A program made the position numbers and the translations under genes. A model generated the notes under the pieces. It had not been told where the DNA came from. It did no database searches and saw only the letters and a list, made by a program, of their open reading frames with translations. This document shows positions 25,407 through 33,083 of a stretch of DNA of 64,000 bases, piece after piece. This DNA comes from Streptomyces sp. B1I3 (GTDB lineage Bacteria > Actinomycetota > Actinomycetes > Streptomycetales > Streptomycetaceae), in contig NZ_JAUSYD010000001.1 of NCBI RefSeq assembly GCF_030816615.1, positions 1,736,001 through 1,800,000 on the forward strand, given 5' to 3'. Position 1 is the first letter of the stretch; the number at the start of each line of letters is the position of its first letter.

Positions 25407-27038
25407 TTACGCCTCCCAGACTGCGGCGCTCGTGCGGTCGTCGGCGTACCCCTTGGCCCGCAGCTGGGTGTCGGCCAGATAGGCGGGCAGACCCGGCGGT
25501 CCACCGGCCGCCCAGCGGCGGGCGAGTTCGCCGGCGAGGGCCGGTTCGCCGCGCATCGGCTCGGCCAGGCCGCTGCTGCAGAGCAGCAGGGTGTCCGCCG
25601 GACGGGCGACCGAGGCACGGAAGCGGAAGGGCTCGGCGGGCGGGGGCGGCGGGCTGTCGGCGTACGGCGAAGGGGGCGAGGTGATCTGCAGATCCATGGT
25701 CAGCCTGTCCCCGCCGGGGCCCTCCTCCTCCTGTGCGGCAGCACCTGGCACCACGGGGTCCAGGTCCTGCCAGGCGCCGTTGCGCAGCCGGAAGAGGCCA
25801 CCTGCGCCGACGCCGAAGAAGACCCGTGTGCGGCACTCGGGATCGGCCGGCAGAAGCAGGCAGCGCAGCCCGGCGGTGTACGCGGGTGGCTCCAGGCCCA
25901 GCTCGGCGGCGCGTGCGCGGAGTTTGCCGTACGTGCGGTCGGTGAGGCGGTGCAGGCCGGACTTGAGATCGCCCCTGCGTCCCGCCCTTATGTCGTCGCA
26001 GAGCCTGGCATGGCTCCGGGCGACGGCCGCGCCGATCCAGCGGCAGGCGTCGGCGGCGGCGACGTGCCCGTGCACGGCCACGCGGGCGCCCGCGGCCATG
26101 GCGACCAGGACCAGGGCGCTGTCCCCGGCGCCGAAGCGCGCGGTGAGCAGGGCGTCGCGGCGCGGTTCGCCGCGGAAGCGGGCCGAGTCGCCCCGGACGG
26201 ACGCGGCCCGCAGCGTGTACGTCCCGTAACGGGCGCCGTCGAGGACCGTGTCGGGGACGAGGCCGTCGAGGTCGTCGGGCCCCGACGCGGGCAGGGCGGC
26301 CGGATCGGCGTCGTAGGTCGGCGGCCGGTCCCCCACGTGGGTGACGACCGGTCGCGGCTCCGGTGGACCGTCCGGGAGGGAGGGCGGGTCCGCCGGAGCG
26401 GGCTCCTGGGCGGGGACCGGCGGCGGCAGCGGTACGGCGAAGGTGCGCGGCTGCGGGGACCCGGCCGGGGGTTCCCACGGGGCGCGCACGGCGGTGGGGC
26501 GCGCGGAGGGCGCGGGAGGCGACGGCGGCACGGGCGGCGGCTCCGGTGCTCGGGGAGCGGCCCGGGGCGGCGCGGGAGCGGCGGGAGGCGGCGCGAGCGT
26601 GGGTTGGGGCGGCAGCACCGCGGGCCCGACCGTCGGCTCCGGCGCGGGCGGCGGTGGCACGGGGGGCGCGGAAGGTGCGGGAGGCCGGCGCGGAGCGGCA
26701 GGGGAGTCCGGCGTGCCGCGGGCGGGCCGGCGCCGCGCCTCCGGCGCCCGGGGGTCCGGCACGGGTGTCACGGGTGTCACGGTGACCGGGTGGTCCGCCG
26801 TCGCTCCCACGGTGCCCGGAGCCGGGCCTGCCGGGTCTGCCGTCGGTCCCTCGGCGTCGGAGACCGGGCCTGCCGGGCCCGGCGTCGCTCCCACGGCGTC
26901 CGAGGCCGAGTCGAAGCGGTCGTCGAGACTGTCCGCCGCGCTGCTCGGACCCGTGTCGGGCGCGGTCTCGTCGTACAGCCTGCGCCACCAGTCGTCCTCG
27001 TGGGCGGCGGGCCTCTCCCCCTGCTGACTCATGCCCAT
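25407..27038 (-). CDS. PP2C-like protein, probably catalytically inactive, with long Pro-rich N-terminus
   Basis: A 543-residue protein. Residues about 30-240 are low-complexity and rich in Pro, Ala and charged residues. The C-terminal 290 residues follow the PPM/PP2C pattern: SVRGDSARFRGEPRRDALL corresponds to the first strand region, and GVGAGGLFRLRNG to the GDSRAYRLRDG strand. The metal-binding DG motif expected after the first strand is replaced by VAMAAG, so the dinuclear Mn/Mg site cannot form in the usual way. Active relatives dephosphorylate Ser/Thr kinase targets or anti-anti-sigma factors; this one may be a binding protein. Start chosen at 27038; an ATG 6 nt downstream is equally possible. 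Confidence 0.65.
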   Translation of the reverse strand: MGMSQQGERPAAHEDDWWRRLYDETAPDTGPSSAADSLDDRFDSASDAVGATPGPAGPVSDAEGPTADPAGPAPGTVGATADHPVTVTPVTPVPDPRAPEARRRPARGTPDSPAAPRRPPAPSAPPVPPPPAPEPTVGPAVLPPQPTLAPPPAAPAPPRAAPRAPEPPPVPPSPPAPSARPTAVRAPWEPPAGSPQPRTFAVPLPPPVPAQEPAPADPPSLPDGPPEPRPVVTHVGDRPPTYDADPAALPASGPDDLDGLVPDTVLDGARYGTYTLRAASVRGDSARFRGEPRRDALLTARFGAGDSALVLVAMAAGARVAVHGHVAAADACRWIGAAVARSHARLCDDIRAGRRGDLKSGLHRLTDRTYGKLRARAAELGLEPPAYTAGLRCLLLPADPECRTRVFFGVGAGGLFRLRNGAWQDLDPVVPGAAAQEEEGPGGDRLTMDLQITSPPSPYADSPPPPPAEPFRFRASVARPADTLLLCSSGLAEPMRGEPALAGELARRWAAGGPPGLPAYLADTQLRAKGYADDRTSAAVWEA

Positions 27039-27111
27039 AGTGTCCACCGCGAGGGCCGTGCCAAAACGGGTCATCCGGAAAAGAGGCCCGGAATTGACGC
27101 ACCTGGGAGGG

Positions 27112-27159
27112 GGTCCGCCGGGCGGCCCCACCCCCCACGGGAAGGACGCCCGGCGGACC
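27112..27159. repeat. Inverted repeat in divergent promoter region
   Basis: Perfect 13-bp arms GGTCCGCCGGGCG (27112-27124) and its complement (27147-27159), with 22 nt between. It is not at a gene end, so it is more likely a regulatory or leader structure than a terminator. Confidence 0.4.
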
Positions 27160-27218
27160 GGCCCGGGTGGGCGGCGGAGGGTGTGGGCACTCTTCTCGGA
27201 CGCCGCGGTGACGCCACC

Positions 27219-27250
27219 TTGACAGAGTGGCCGGTGCTCGGGGGGATGAT
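27219..27250 (+). promoter_or_regulatory. Candidate promoter for the TrmB/LuxR-type regulator
   Basis: TTGACA (27219-27224) is a perfect -35 hexamer; the best downstream -10-like sequence is GATGAT (27245-27250), with a long 20-bp spacer. Weak as a pair. Confidence 0.25.
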
Positions 27251-27348
27251 GGGTCCGGCGGGTTTGCGCCGTGGCTGTTTCCCGCCACTGCGGGGCCTGC
27301 CCGACAGGCGCAGAGATGCGCGATCACCACCGCGGGGAGGGTGCGAGG

Positions 27349-28335
27349 ATGCTGGCAGCGATAGGTCTAGACGGGAGACAGGAAGCGGCTTACCGGGCAC
27401 TTGTCGCGGCGGGCGCCGCCGAACTCTCCGATCTGGCGCGCCGGCTCTCGCTGCCGGAGGCGGACACGGAGCGGGCGTTGCGCCGGCTGGAACAGCAAGG
27501 GCTCGTGGCCCAGTCGTCCTCCCGCACGGACCGCTGGGTGGCCGCGCCGCCGGGCGTGGCGCTGGGGGCACTGCTGACCCAGCAGCGGCACGAGCTGGAG
27601 CGGGCGGAGCTGGCGTCGGTGCTGCTCGCCGAGGAGTACCGGGCGGAGGCGGCCGAGCCCGCGGTGCACGACCTGGTGGAGGTGGTGACCGGCGCCAGTG
27701 CGGTCGCACACCGCTTCCACCAGTTGCAGCTGGGCGCCACCTCGGAGGTCTGCGCGCTGGTCACCGGCAAACCGATCGCGGTCACCGGGATGGAGAACGA
27801 GTCGGAGGAACGGGCGACTTCGCGTGGGGTCACCTACCGGGTGGTGGTCGAGCGTGACGTGCTCTCGCTCCCCTCAGGGATCGTCGAGCTGTCGGCCGCG
27901 CTGAGCCGTGACGAACAGTGCCGGGTCGTCGACCGGGTGCCGACGAAACTCGTCGTCGCCGACGCCGCGCTGGCCATGGTGCCGCTGACGGGGCGGGGCG
28001 CCGAGCCCGCCGCACTGGTGGTGCACGGCAGCGGCCTGCTGGAGTCGCTGATGGGCCTCTTCGAGGCGGTGTGGCGGGATGCCATGCCGTTGCGGCTGGG
28101 TGAGAACGGCGTCGACGAGACGGACGGGCCCGGGCCGGACCCGACCGACCTGGGGATCCTTTCGTTGCTGCTGGCCGGCCTGACGGACGCGAGCGTGGCC
28201 AAGCAGCTGGATCTGGGGCTGCGGACCGTGCAGCGGCGGGTCAAGGGACTGATGGAGCTCACCGGGGTGTCCACCCGGCTCCAGCTGGGCTGGCACGCGT
28301 ACGAGCGCGGATGGGTGGCCCGCGCCCCGCGCTGA
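27349..28335 (+). CDS. HTH regulator with TrmB-like N-terminus and LuxR-type C-terminus
   Basis: A 328-residue cytoplasmic regulator. The N-terminus (about 1-75) is a winged helix of TrmB/MarR type (EAAYRALVAAGAAELSDLARRLSLP, then LRRLEQQGLV). A middle effector-like domain follows (about 90-255). The C-terminal HTH (about 265-320) resembles LuxR-type sequences: ILSLLLAGLTDASVAKQLDL, then GLRTVQRRVKGLM. Two-headed regulators of this design are common in Streptomyces and are often linked to development or antibiotic control, but no target is evident. The start is the ATG at 27349 with GGGGAGG 8 nt upstream; the upstream ATG at 27316 is less supported. Confidence 0.78.
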   Translation: MLAAIGLDGRQEAAYRALVAAGAAELSDLARRLSLPEADTERALRRLEQQGLVAQSSSRTDRWVAAPPGVALGALLTQQRHELERAELASVLLAEEYRAEAAEPAVHDLVEVVTGASAVAHRFHQLQLGATSEVCALVTGKPIAVTGMENESEERATSRGVTYRVVVERDVLSLPSGIVELSAALSRDEQCRVVDRVPTKLVVADAALAMVPLTGRGAEPAALVVHGSGLLESLMGLFEAVWRDAMPLRLGENGVDETDGPGPDPTDLGILSLLLAGLTDASVAKQLDLGLRTVQRRVKGLMELTGVSTRLQLGWHAYERGWVARAPR

Positions 28336-28424
28336 CCACCCGCGCGGCGCGGGCTCCGGGGTATCCGCCCTTCGCGCGTACGCGCCGGCGGGCGGTTCCG
28401 GTCGGACTCGGGCAGGCTGGTCGA

Positions 28425-28907
28425 ATGAGTGGGTGGCAGCTCGTTGCCGTGGGCGCGGTGATGCTGCTCGGACTGGTCGGTGTGCTGGTGCCCGGCGTGC
28501 CCGGGCAGGCGATCGTCTGGGCCGCGGTGGCGTGGTGGGCTCTCACGGACACGTCCACGGTCGCCTGGGGCGTGCTGATCGCCGCGACATGCCTGCTGTT
28601 GCTCAACCAGGCGTTGCAGGCGCTGCTGCCCGCCCGCCGCCCCCATGAGACGGGCGCCCCCCGCAAGACGTTGGTGCTCGGCGGCCTCGCCGCGATCGCC
28701 GGGTTCTTCGTCGTTCCGGTGGTGGGTGGCGTCCTGGGGTACGTGGGCGCGGTCTACGGCGCCGAGCGGTTGCGGCTGGGCAGTCGCGGCGCGGGCTGGA
28801 CCTCCCTGAAGTCGGTGATGCGGGCGACGGGTTACGCGGTGCTGGTGGAGCTCCTGTGCTGTCTGCTCGGCGTCGGGGCGTGGCTGGGCGCCCTGATCTG
28901 GGGCTGA
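28425..28907 (+). CDS. DUF456 family membrane protein
   Basis: A 160-residue hydrophobic protein with about four membrane segments (residues 6-26, 29-48, 50-68 and 86-112) and a further C-terminal hydrophobic stretch (about 135-158). The glycine-rich VVPVVGGVLGYVGAVYGAE segment is characteristic of DUF456. Function is not known. No Shine-Dalgarno sequence precedes the ATG; a CAGGCT hexamer ends 6 nt before it, consistent with a leaderless transcript. It follows the regulator by 89 bp and converges on the Ada-AlkA gene with only 18 bp between stops. Confidence 0.78.
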   Translation: MSGWQLVAVGAVMLLGLVGVLVPGVPGQAIVWAAVAWWALTDTSTVAWGVLIAATCLLLLNQALQALLPARRPHETGAPRKTLVLGGLAAIAGFFVVPVVGGVLGYVGAVYGAERLRLGSRGAGWTSLKSVMRATGYAVLVELLCCLLGVGAWLGALIWG

Positions 28908-28925
28908 CCACCGCGCGGCCCGGGA

Positions 28926-30302
28926 TCAGCGCACCGGGTGACAGTGCGGAGCGAGTGCCAGGTGCCGCACGGCGTACGAACGCCACGGCCGCCACGCACC
29001 GGCCCCAGGCGTCCGGTACGGATCGACATCGGGATCTCCCAGGGCCCGCATGCGGACCAGCGCCGCCGTCTCCGGCGTGATCCCGGGCAGGCGCAGCAGT
29101 GCCCGCTCGGCCTCGTCCCGGTCCGCTCCGGCGTCGAGCCGCACCGCACCGTCGGCCAGCGCGCCCGCCAGCGTCCGCAGTACCGGGTCGTCGGCCGCGC
29201 CGGCCAGCACACCCGGCTCGGGGAACACGTGCGTGAGCCCGCCGCACGGCACGTCCAGCACCTTCCCGTACCGCTCGACCAGCTCGTCCGCGGCCCGGGC
29301 GCCGACCAGCGCCCGTACGGCGAACTCCTCCGGGTCCGCTGCGCCGGGCGAGCGCAGGCCGGGGCGCGCGGCGACGAGCGGTGCCAGGCGCGGATCGGCG
29401 CCCAGCGCGTCGTCCACGGCGTACGGATCGGCGTCCAGGTCCAGGAGACGGCGCAGCCGTTGCACGGCGGTCGTCAGGTCGCGCAGGTCCGTCAGTTCGA
29501 TCCGGGCCTCCAGCCACGGCCCCGTGGAAGCCTCGTCCACGGCCACGATGCCGGAGCCGTACGGCAGCCGCAGGGTGCGCCGGTAGGTACGGGCCCCGGG
29601 GGCACCGCTGATCTCCTCGGTGCGGGTCACCGCCTCGGCACCGAGCAGGTCGAAGACCTCGCGGGCGGCGTACGGGCCGCGGTGCGCGAGCCTGAGCGGG
29701 ATGCCCGCCCGGCGCCCCTCGCGTACCCCCGCCCCCAGGCCCGTGCCCGCCTCGGCGCGCAGGGCACTGGGGGTACGGGCGTAGATCTGCCGGACGGTGT
29801 CGTTGAACTGGCGCACACTGGCGAACCCGGACGCGAAGGCGATCTCGGTGACCGGCAGGTCGGTGGTCTGCAGCAGGACCCTCGCGGTGTGGGAGCGCTG
29901 GGCACGGGCGAGGGCGACGGGGCCCGCGCCCAGCTCTGCGGTGAGCTGGCGCTGCACCTGGCGGGCGCTGTACCCGAGCCGGCCCGCGAGTCCGGGAACG
30001 CCTTCGCGGTCCACGACACCGTCCCCGATCATCCGCATGGCGCGGCCGACGACGTCGGCACGGACGTTCCAGTCCGCGGAGCCGGGCACGGCGTCCGGGC
30101 GGCAGCGTCTGCACGCCCGGAAACCGTGGCCCTGCGCCGCGGCGGCGGTCGGGAAGAAGCGCACGTTCTTCCGCTTGGGGGTGACGGCGGGGCAGCTCGG
30201 CCGGCAGTAGATGCCGGTGGTCGCGACGGCGAAGAAGAACTCTCCGTCGAAGCGCGCGTCGCGGCTGCTCACCGCCTCGTACCTGGTCTCCTCATCCGTC
30301 AC
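28926..30302 (-). CDS. Ada-AlkA fusion: methyl-responsive regulator with truncated glycosylase domain
   Basis: A 458-residue fusion. An Ada N-terminal zinc domain has Cys33, Cys37, Cys64 and Cys67, offset by exactly five from Cys38/42/69/72 of E. coli Ada, so the methyl acceptor would be Cys33. An AraC-type HTH pair covers about 85-180, the AlkA_N domain about 190-310 and a HhH-GPD region to the end. In E. coli AlkA the segment between the helix-hairpin-helix and KPWRSYALLH carries catalytic Asp238. Here the sequence passes from MRALGDPDV to WRPWRSYAVRHL with only about ten residues, and no equivalent aspartate-leucine-x-x-arginine motif is present. Alkylation sensing may be intact while base excision is probably lost. 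Confidence 0.85.
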   Translation of the reverse strand: MTDEETRYEAVSSRDARFDGEFFFAVATTGIYCRPSCPAVTPKRKNVRFFPTAAAAQGHGFRACRRCRPDAVPGSADWNVRADVVGRAMRMIGDGVVDREGVPGLAGRLGYSARQVQRQLTAELGAGPVALARAQRSHTARVLLQTTDLPVTEIAFASGFASVRQFNDTVRQIYARTPSALRAEAGTGLGAGVREGRRAGIPLRLAHRGPYAAREVFDLLGAEAVTRTEEISGAPGARTYRRTLRLPYGSGIVAVDEASTGPWLEARIELTDLRDLTTAVQRLRRLLDLDADPYAVDDALGADPRLAPLVAARPGLRSPGAADPEEFAVRALVGARAADELVERYGKVLDVPCGGLTHVFPEPGVLAGAADDPVLRTLAGALADGAVRLDAGADRDEAERALLRLPGITPETAALVRMRALGDPDVDPYRTPGAGAWRPWRSYAVRHLALAPHCHPVR

Positions 30303-30371
30303 ACCGTCCAGTGTGCGCCACCGCCGAGGGGCACACTCGCGGTTTTCGGACGCCGAACCAGGGCGGCTCCG

Positions 30372-31535
30372 CTACCGGGCCCGGCCCCGCTTGACCGCCA
30401 GGGCCTCGCGTCCCTCCGCCCCCCTCCGCTTCCACTCCCGGAGCGTCTCCTGGCGCAGCCGGGCATCGGTCTTGGCCGCGATCCGGTGGTTCTCCCGGAG
30501 CAGCTTGCGGTAGCTGTCGAGACGCCGTGCGGGCAGGGTCCCGTCCTCGATGGCGCCGAGCACGGCGCAGCCCGGCTCGGCCTCGTGGCCGCAGTCGTGG
30601 AACCGGCACTGCCCGGCCAGTTCCTCGATCTCCGAGAAGACCTGGCCGACGCCGCTCTCCGCGTCCCAGAGACCGACTCCGCGCAGCCCGGGGGTGTCGA
30701 TCAGCACGCCGCCGCCCGGCAGCACGAGAAGGTTGCGCGTCGTGGTGGTGTGCCGGCCCTTGCCGTCCATGTCACGTGTGGCCCGCACCTCCATCACGTC
30801 GGCGCCGAGCAGGGTGTTGGCGAGGGTCGACTTGCCTGCGCCTGAGATGCCGAGCAGGACGCTCGTACCGCCGCCGACGATGGCGCCGAACACGTCGGTC
30901 CCCTCCCCCGTGGCCGAGCTGACCGGCAGTACCTGCACTCCGGGGGCGATGCGCTCGACGTCCTCCACGAGGTGGGACAGGGTGGAGGCGTCCGGAACCA
31001 GATCCGCCTTGGTGAGCAGCACGAGCGGCTGCGCCTCGTACTGCTCCGTCCGCGACCCGTCGCCGAGGAGCGCGGGACCGGCGGTGCTGGACATGGCCAG
31101 GGCGAGGAACCGTTCCAGCCGTCCGAGATCCAGCTCGACGGCGAGCGAGACGCAGATGACGACGTGGTCGATGTTGGTGGCGAGCACCTGTCCTTCGGAG
31201 CGCTGCGAGGACGTCGACCGTACGAAGGCGGTGCGCCGCGGGAGGAGCGTGCGGACGAACCGCGGGTCACCGTCGGGGTCGACGGCCACCCAGTCACCGG
31301 TGCAGACGATGCGCATGGGGTCGCGGGGCACCACGAAGGCGGTGTCCGCCCTGAGGGTGCCGTCCGGGGTGACCACGTCGCACTGCCCGCGGTCCACCCG
31401 CACCACACGTCCGGGCAGGAGTCCCTGCTCGGCGTACGGGGCGAAGGCGTCGGCCCAGTCGTCGTCCCAGCCGTACGGGGCCAGCGGGTGCGACGAGAGG
31501 GAAGGCAGGGAGGAAGGAAGATCGGAGAAAGACAA
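30372..31535 (-). CDS. rsgA: Ribosome small-subunit-dependent GTPase A
   Basis: A 387-residue circularly permuted GTPase that assists late 30S subunit maturation. An OB-fold comes first (about 40-110). The GTPase motifs appear in permuted order: G4 LTKAD, G5 VSSATGEG, G1 GISGAGKST, G2 in RHTTTTRNL, and G3 DTPGLR. A C-terminal zinc motif (CRFHDCGHEAEPGC) closes the protein. I infer a TTG start at 31535, with GAAGGG 6 nt upstream, because no ATG or GTG in frame precedes the conserved HPLAPYGWDDDW segment. A 23-codon ORF with a very strong ribosome site ends 64 nt upstream and is likely its leader. Confidence 0.9.
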   Translation of the reverse strand: MSFSDLPSSLPSLSSHPLAPYGWDDDWADAFAPYAEQGLLPGRVVRVDRGQCDVVTPDGTLRADTAFVVPRDPMRIVCTGDWVAVDPDGDPRFVRTLLPRRTAFVRSTSSQRSEGQVLATNIDHVVICVSLAVELDLGRLERFLALAMSSTAGPALLGDGSRTEQYEAQPLVLLTKADLVPDASTLSHLVEDVERIAPGVQVLPVSSATGEGTDVFGAIVGGGTSVLLGISGAGKSTLANTLLGADVMEVRATRDMDGKGRHTTTTRNLLVLPGGGVLIDTPGLRGVGLWDAESGVGQVFSEIEELAGQCRFHDCGHEAEPGCAVLGAIEDGTLPARRLDSYRKLLRENHRIAAKTDARLRQETLREWKRRGAEGREALAVKRGRAR

Positions 31536-31599
31536 GGGAAACCCTTCACAAGGGCGGCCCCGGCACCGCGCGTTCAGGCGCGGAGAGAAAAGGACAAGG

Positions 31600-31671
31600 T
31601 CAGCCGGTGGCCACGGGGGTGAGAACGATGCACTTCCGGTTGTGGGCAGCGCCCACCGCAACGACAGTCAT
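31600..31671 (-). CDS. Short leader ORF upstream of rsgA
   Basis: A 23-codon ORF (peptide begins MTVVAVGAAHNRKC and ends with TPVATG) preceded by AGGAGGTGAGG, the strongest ribosome binding site seen in this part of the window. It ends 64 nt before the TTG of rsgA on the same strand. A perfect hairpin (31642-31656) lies inside it. The weak TTG start of rsgA and the strong site of the leader together look like translational or transcriptional attenuation. I do not know this peptide from any characterised system, so function is inference. Confidence 0.5.
   Translation of the reverse strand: MTVVAVGAAHNRKCIVLTPVATG
31642..31656 (-). promoter_or_regulatory. Hairpin inside the rsgA leader ORF
   Basis: Perfect 6-bp G/C-rich stem (31642-31647 with 31651-31656) and a 3-nt loop, spanning the VGAAH codons of the short ORF. 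A translating ribosome would open it, which is the usual logic of leader-peptide control. Confidence 0.4.
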
Positions 31672-31988
31672 CAATGTCCTCACCTCCTGATTTCCTCGAA
31701 CTGCGCCCACCCTAGCCCGCGGCCACCCGGCGACGTCAACGGATTTTCGCCGGACCTCCGCGCGTCCACCTCCTGCCGGTCCACGGGCCGGGCTGACGGT
31801 CCGGGCGGTGCACGGCCGACGGACGCCGCCCCCCGCCCGGCACACGAAGGTGCCCACCACCCCCCGTGGAGTGGTGGGCACCTTCGTGACGCGGTGGCTC
31901 ACGAGGCATGACGGTGGCTCACGACGCGGGGCGTGCGGTCCGCGACCCTACGCACGGCGCTGCGACGTCAGTCGTAGCCGGCCGGGGG
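31672..31988. other. 317-bp region between leader ORF and the 67-residue gene
   Basis: No gene is seen. It should hold the promoter of the leader-rsgA unit and contains one very strong hairpin (31843-31888) that ends transcription from the small gene at 31989-32192. Confidence 0.5.
31843..31888 (-). terminator. Strong terminator hairpin
   Basis: Perfect 18-bp arms (31843-31860 and 31871-31888) with a 10-nt loop, the joint longest perfect stem in the window. It lies downstream of the leftward 67-residue gene and upstream of the rsgA leader, so it insulates rsgA from read-through. Confidence 0.8.
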
Positions 31989-32192
31989 TCAGCGGCTGCC
32001 GTCCGCACGGTCCGCCCTGCGCGCCGCCGGCACGAAGGCGCCGGCCCGCTCCGGGTCCGGCGCCGGCGGCACCTCCTGCTCGACGTTCCGGCCCGCCTCG
32101 CACCATTCGGCGAGCAGCCGGTCGTAGATCGGCGTGGAGCGGTCGGGCGCCGCTTCGGGGTTTCGGCGGGACTGACTGTCGTACTGGTCCAT
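31989..32192 (-). CDS. Small hypothetical protein, 67 residues
   Basis: A short polar protein without cysteines, signal peptide or membrane segment. The core IYDRLLAEWCEAGRNVEQEVPP resembles small conserved Streptomyces proteins of unknown function; the tail is rich in Ala, Arg and Asp. GGTAGAGG is positioned well before the ATG and a strong terminator follows at 31843, which supports it as a real gene. No function can be assigned. Confidence 0.55.
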   Translation of the reverse strand: MDQYDSQSRRNPEAAPDRSTPIYDRLLAEWCEAGRNVEQEVPPAPDPERAGAFVPAARRADRADGSR

Positions 32193-32376
32193 GGGGTGCC
32201 TCTACCCGACCGGCCGGGACAGGTCGGTCGGCTGTACGGCAACCGGGCCAATTTCCGCACCATCGGGCTACCCGATCGGCCGGAGGCACCCGGAAGGGGG
32301 CCGGTTCGTCCCGGCTGCCACTCCCCGAGGAGCGGTCACCGCGCGGACGGACCGGTCCCCGGCGCCCGACGCGGCG

Positions 32377-32475
32377 TCAGTTGTCGCCCGCGCCGTGCGC
32401 CGGCGGGGTCGGGATGTCGTCGAGGACGTGCGACAGCGCCTCATCACCCTTCGCCCGGGTGGAGTTCTCCTGCAC
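32377..32475 (-). pseudogene. C-terminal remnant of a rodlin gene
   Basis: The last 32 codons of a rodlin-like frame, ending in a normal stop. The stretch GDEALSHVLDDIP closely parallels GDESLSHILSDIP of the intact rodlin at 33084-33485, and the ending HGAGDN parallels NGAGNG. Upstream of the fragment the similarity stops and the chaplin terminator (32559-32596) begins within about 85 bp, so the 5' three quarters of the gene, including start and export signal, are gone. The layout suggests that a second rodlin gene was lost by deletion. Confidence 0.75.
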
Positions 32476-32558
32476 CGGCCCCACTCCCTCCGGGCTCGCC
32501 CCCGCTGTCCGTGGAGGCTTCACAAGAGTCCTCGGCCGCGTGCACGGCTTCCGGGACC

Positions 32559-32596
32559 GGAAGGCCCCGGACCGCAGGTGCGGTCCGGGGCCTTCC
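32559..32596 (-). terminator. Terminator of the short chaplin gene
   Basis: Perfect 18-bp arms (32559-32576 and 32579-32596) with a 2-nt formal loop, 33 bp after the chaplin stop codon. It separates the chaplin transcript from the rodlin remnant. Confidence 0.85.
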
Positions 32597-32628
32597 TGTG
32601 ACGGGTGATCGGCTCGGGATCAGCCGAT

Positions 32629-32862
32629 TCAGTCGTTGACGCAGACGTTGCCGAAGGCCGGGTTCAGCGCGCCGATGACGTTCACGGTGTTGCCGCAGAT
32701 GTTGATCGGGATGTGGATCGGAACCTGGACGACGTTGCCGGACAGAACGCCCGGGGAGCCGATGGCGGCGGCCTCGGCGCCGGCGTCGGCCATGGCCGGA
32801 GCAGCGGCTCCCAGCGCCATGAGGGTTCCGGCGGCGACGGCGGCAACCTTGGTGTACTTCAC
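32629..32862 (-). CDS. Short chaplin
   Basis: A 77-residue secreted chaplin. A signal peptide (residues 1 to about 25, ending PAMA) leaves a mature domain of about 52 residues made of a single chaplin module: GSPGVLSGNVVQVPIHIP, then NICGNTVNVIGALNPAFGN and VCVND. The two cysteines (in NICGN and NVCVN) form the disulfide typical of short chaplins. Chaplins assemble into amyloid-like surface films on aerial hyphae and spores that lower water surface tension. The start is a GTG at 32862 with AAAGGGA upstream. It lies 221 bp downstream of the rodlin gene on the same strand and has its own terminator. Confidence 0.95.
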   Translation of the reverse strand: MKYTKVAAVAAGTLMALGAAAPAMADAGAEAAAIGSPGVLSGNVVQVPIHIPINICGNTVNVIGALNPAFGNVCVND

Positions 32863-33083
32863 TTTCGTCCCTTTCTGCAGCGGAGCCCTGAGCGGTCACG
32901 TCTTTCGTGCCGCACGAGTGCCACGGTCTGCGCACTCGTGGCTCCGGAGCTGTAATCCGTAACGATTGGCGGGCCACATCGAAACTCTGTGGGAGCAGTT
33001 TCTCGGAAAACCGCCCGAATGACGCAGGCCCGGGCCGCACGATGGAGGAATGTCGGCGGCCCGGACCGGTCGTTGCGGCTGGA

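Larger units (their letters stand above)
27039..27348. other. 310-bp divergent intergenic region
   Basis: No gene is seen. It holds the promoters of the leftward PP2C-like gene and the rightward regulator. Visible elements are a 13-bp inverted repeat (27112-27124 and 27147-27159, 22-nt spacer) and a TTGACA hexamer at 27219-27224. Confidence 0.5.

Noticed and set aside
24768..27857. A 1029-codon plus-strand frame across the pyruvate oxidase and PP2C-like genes.
   Set aside because: It spans two genes and a promoter region in antisense and contains no recognisable domain.
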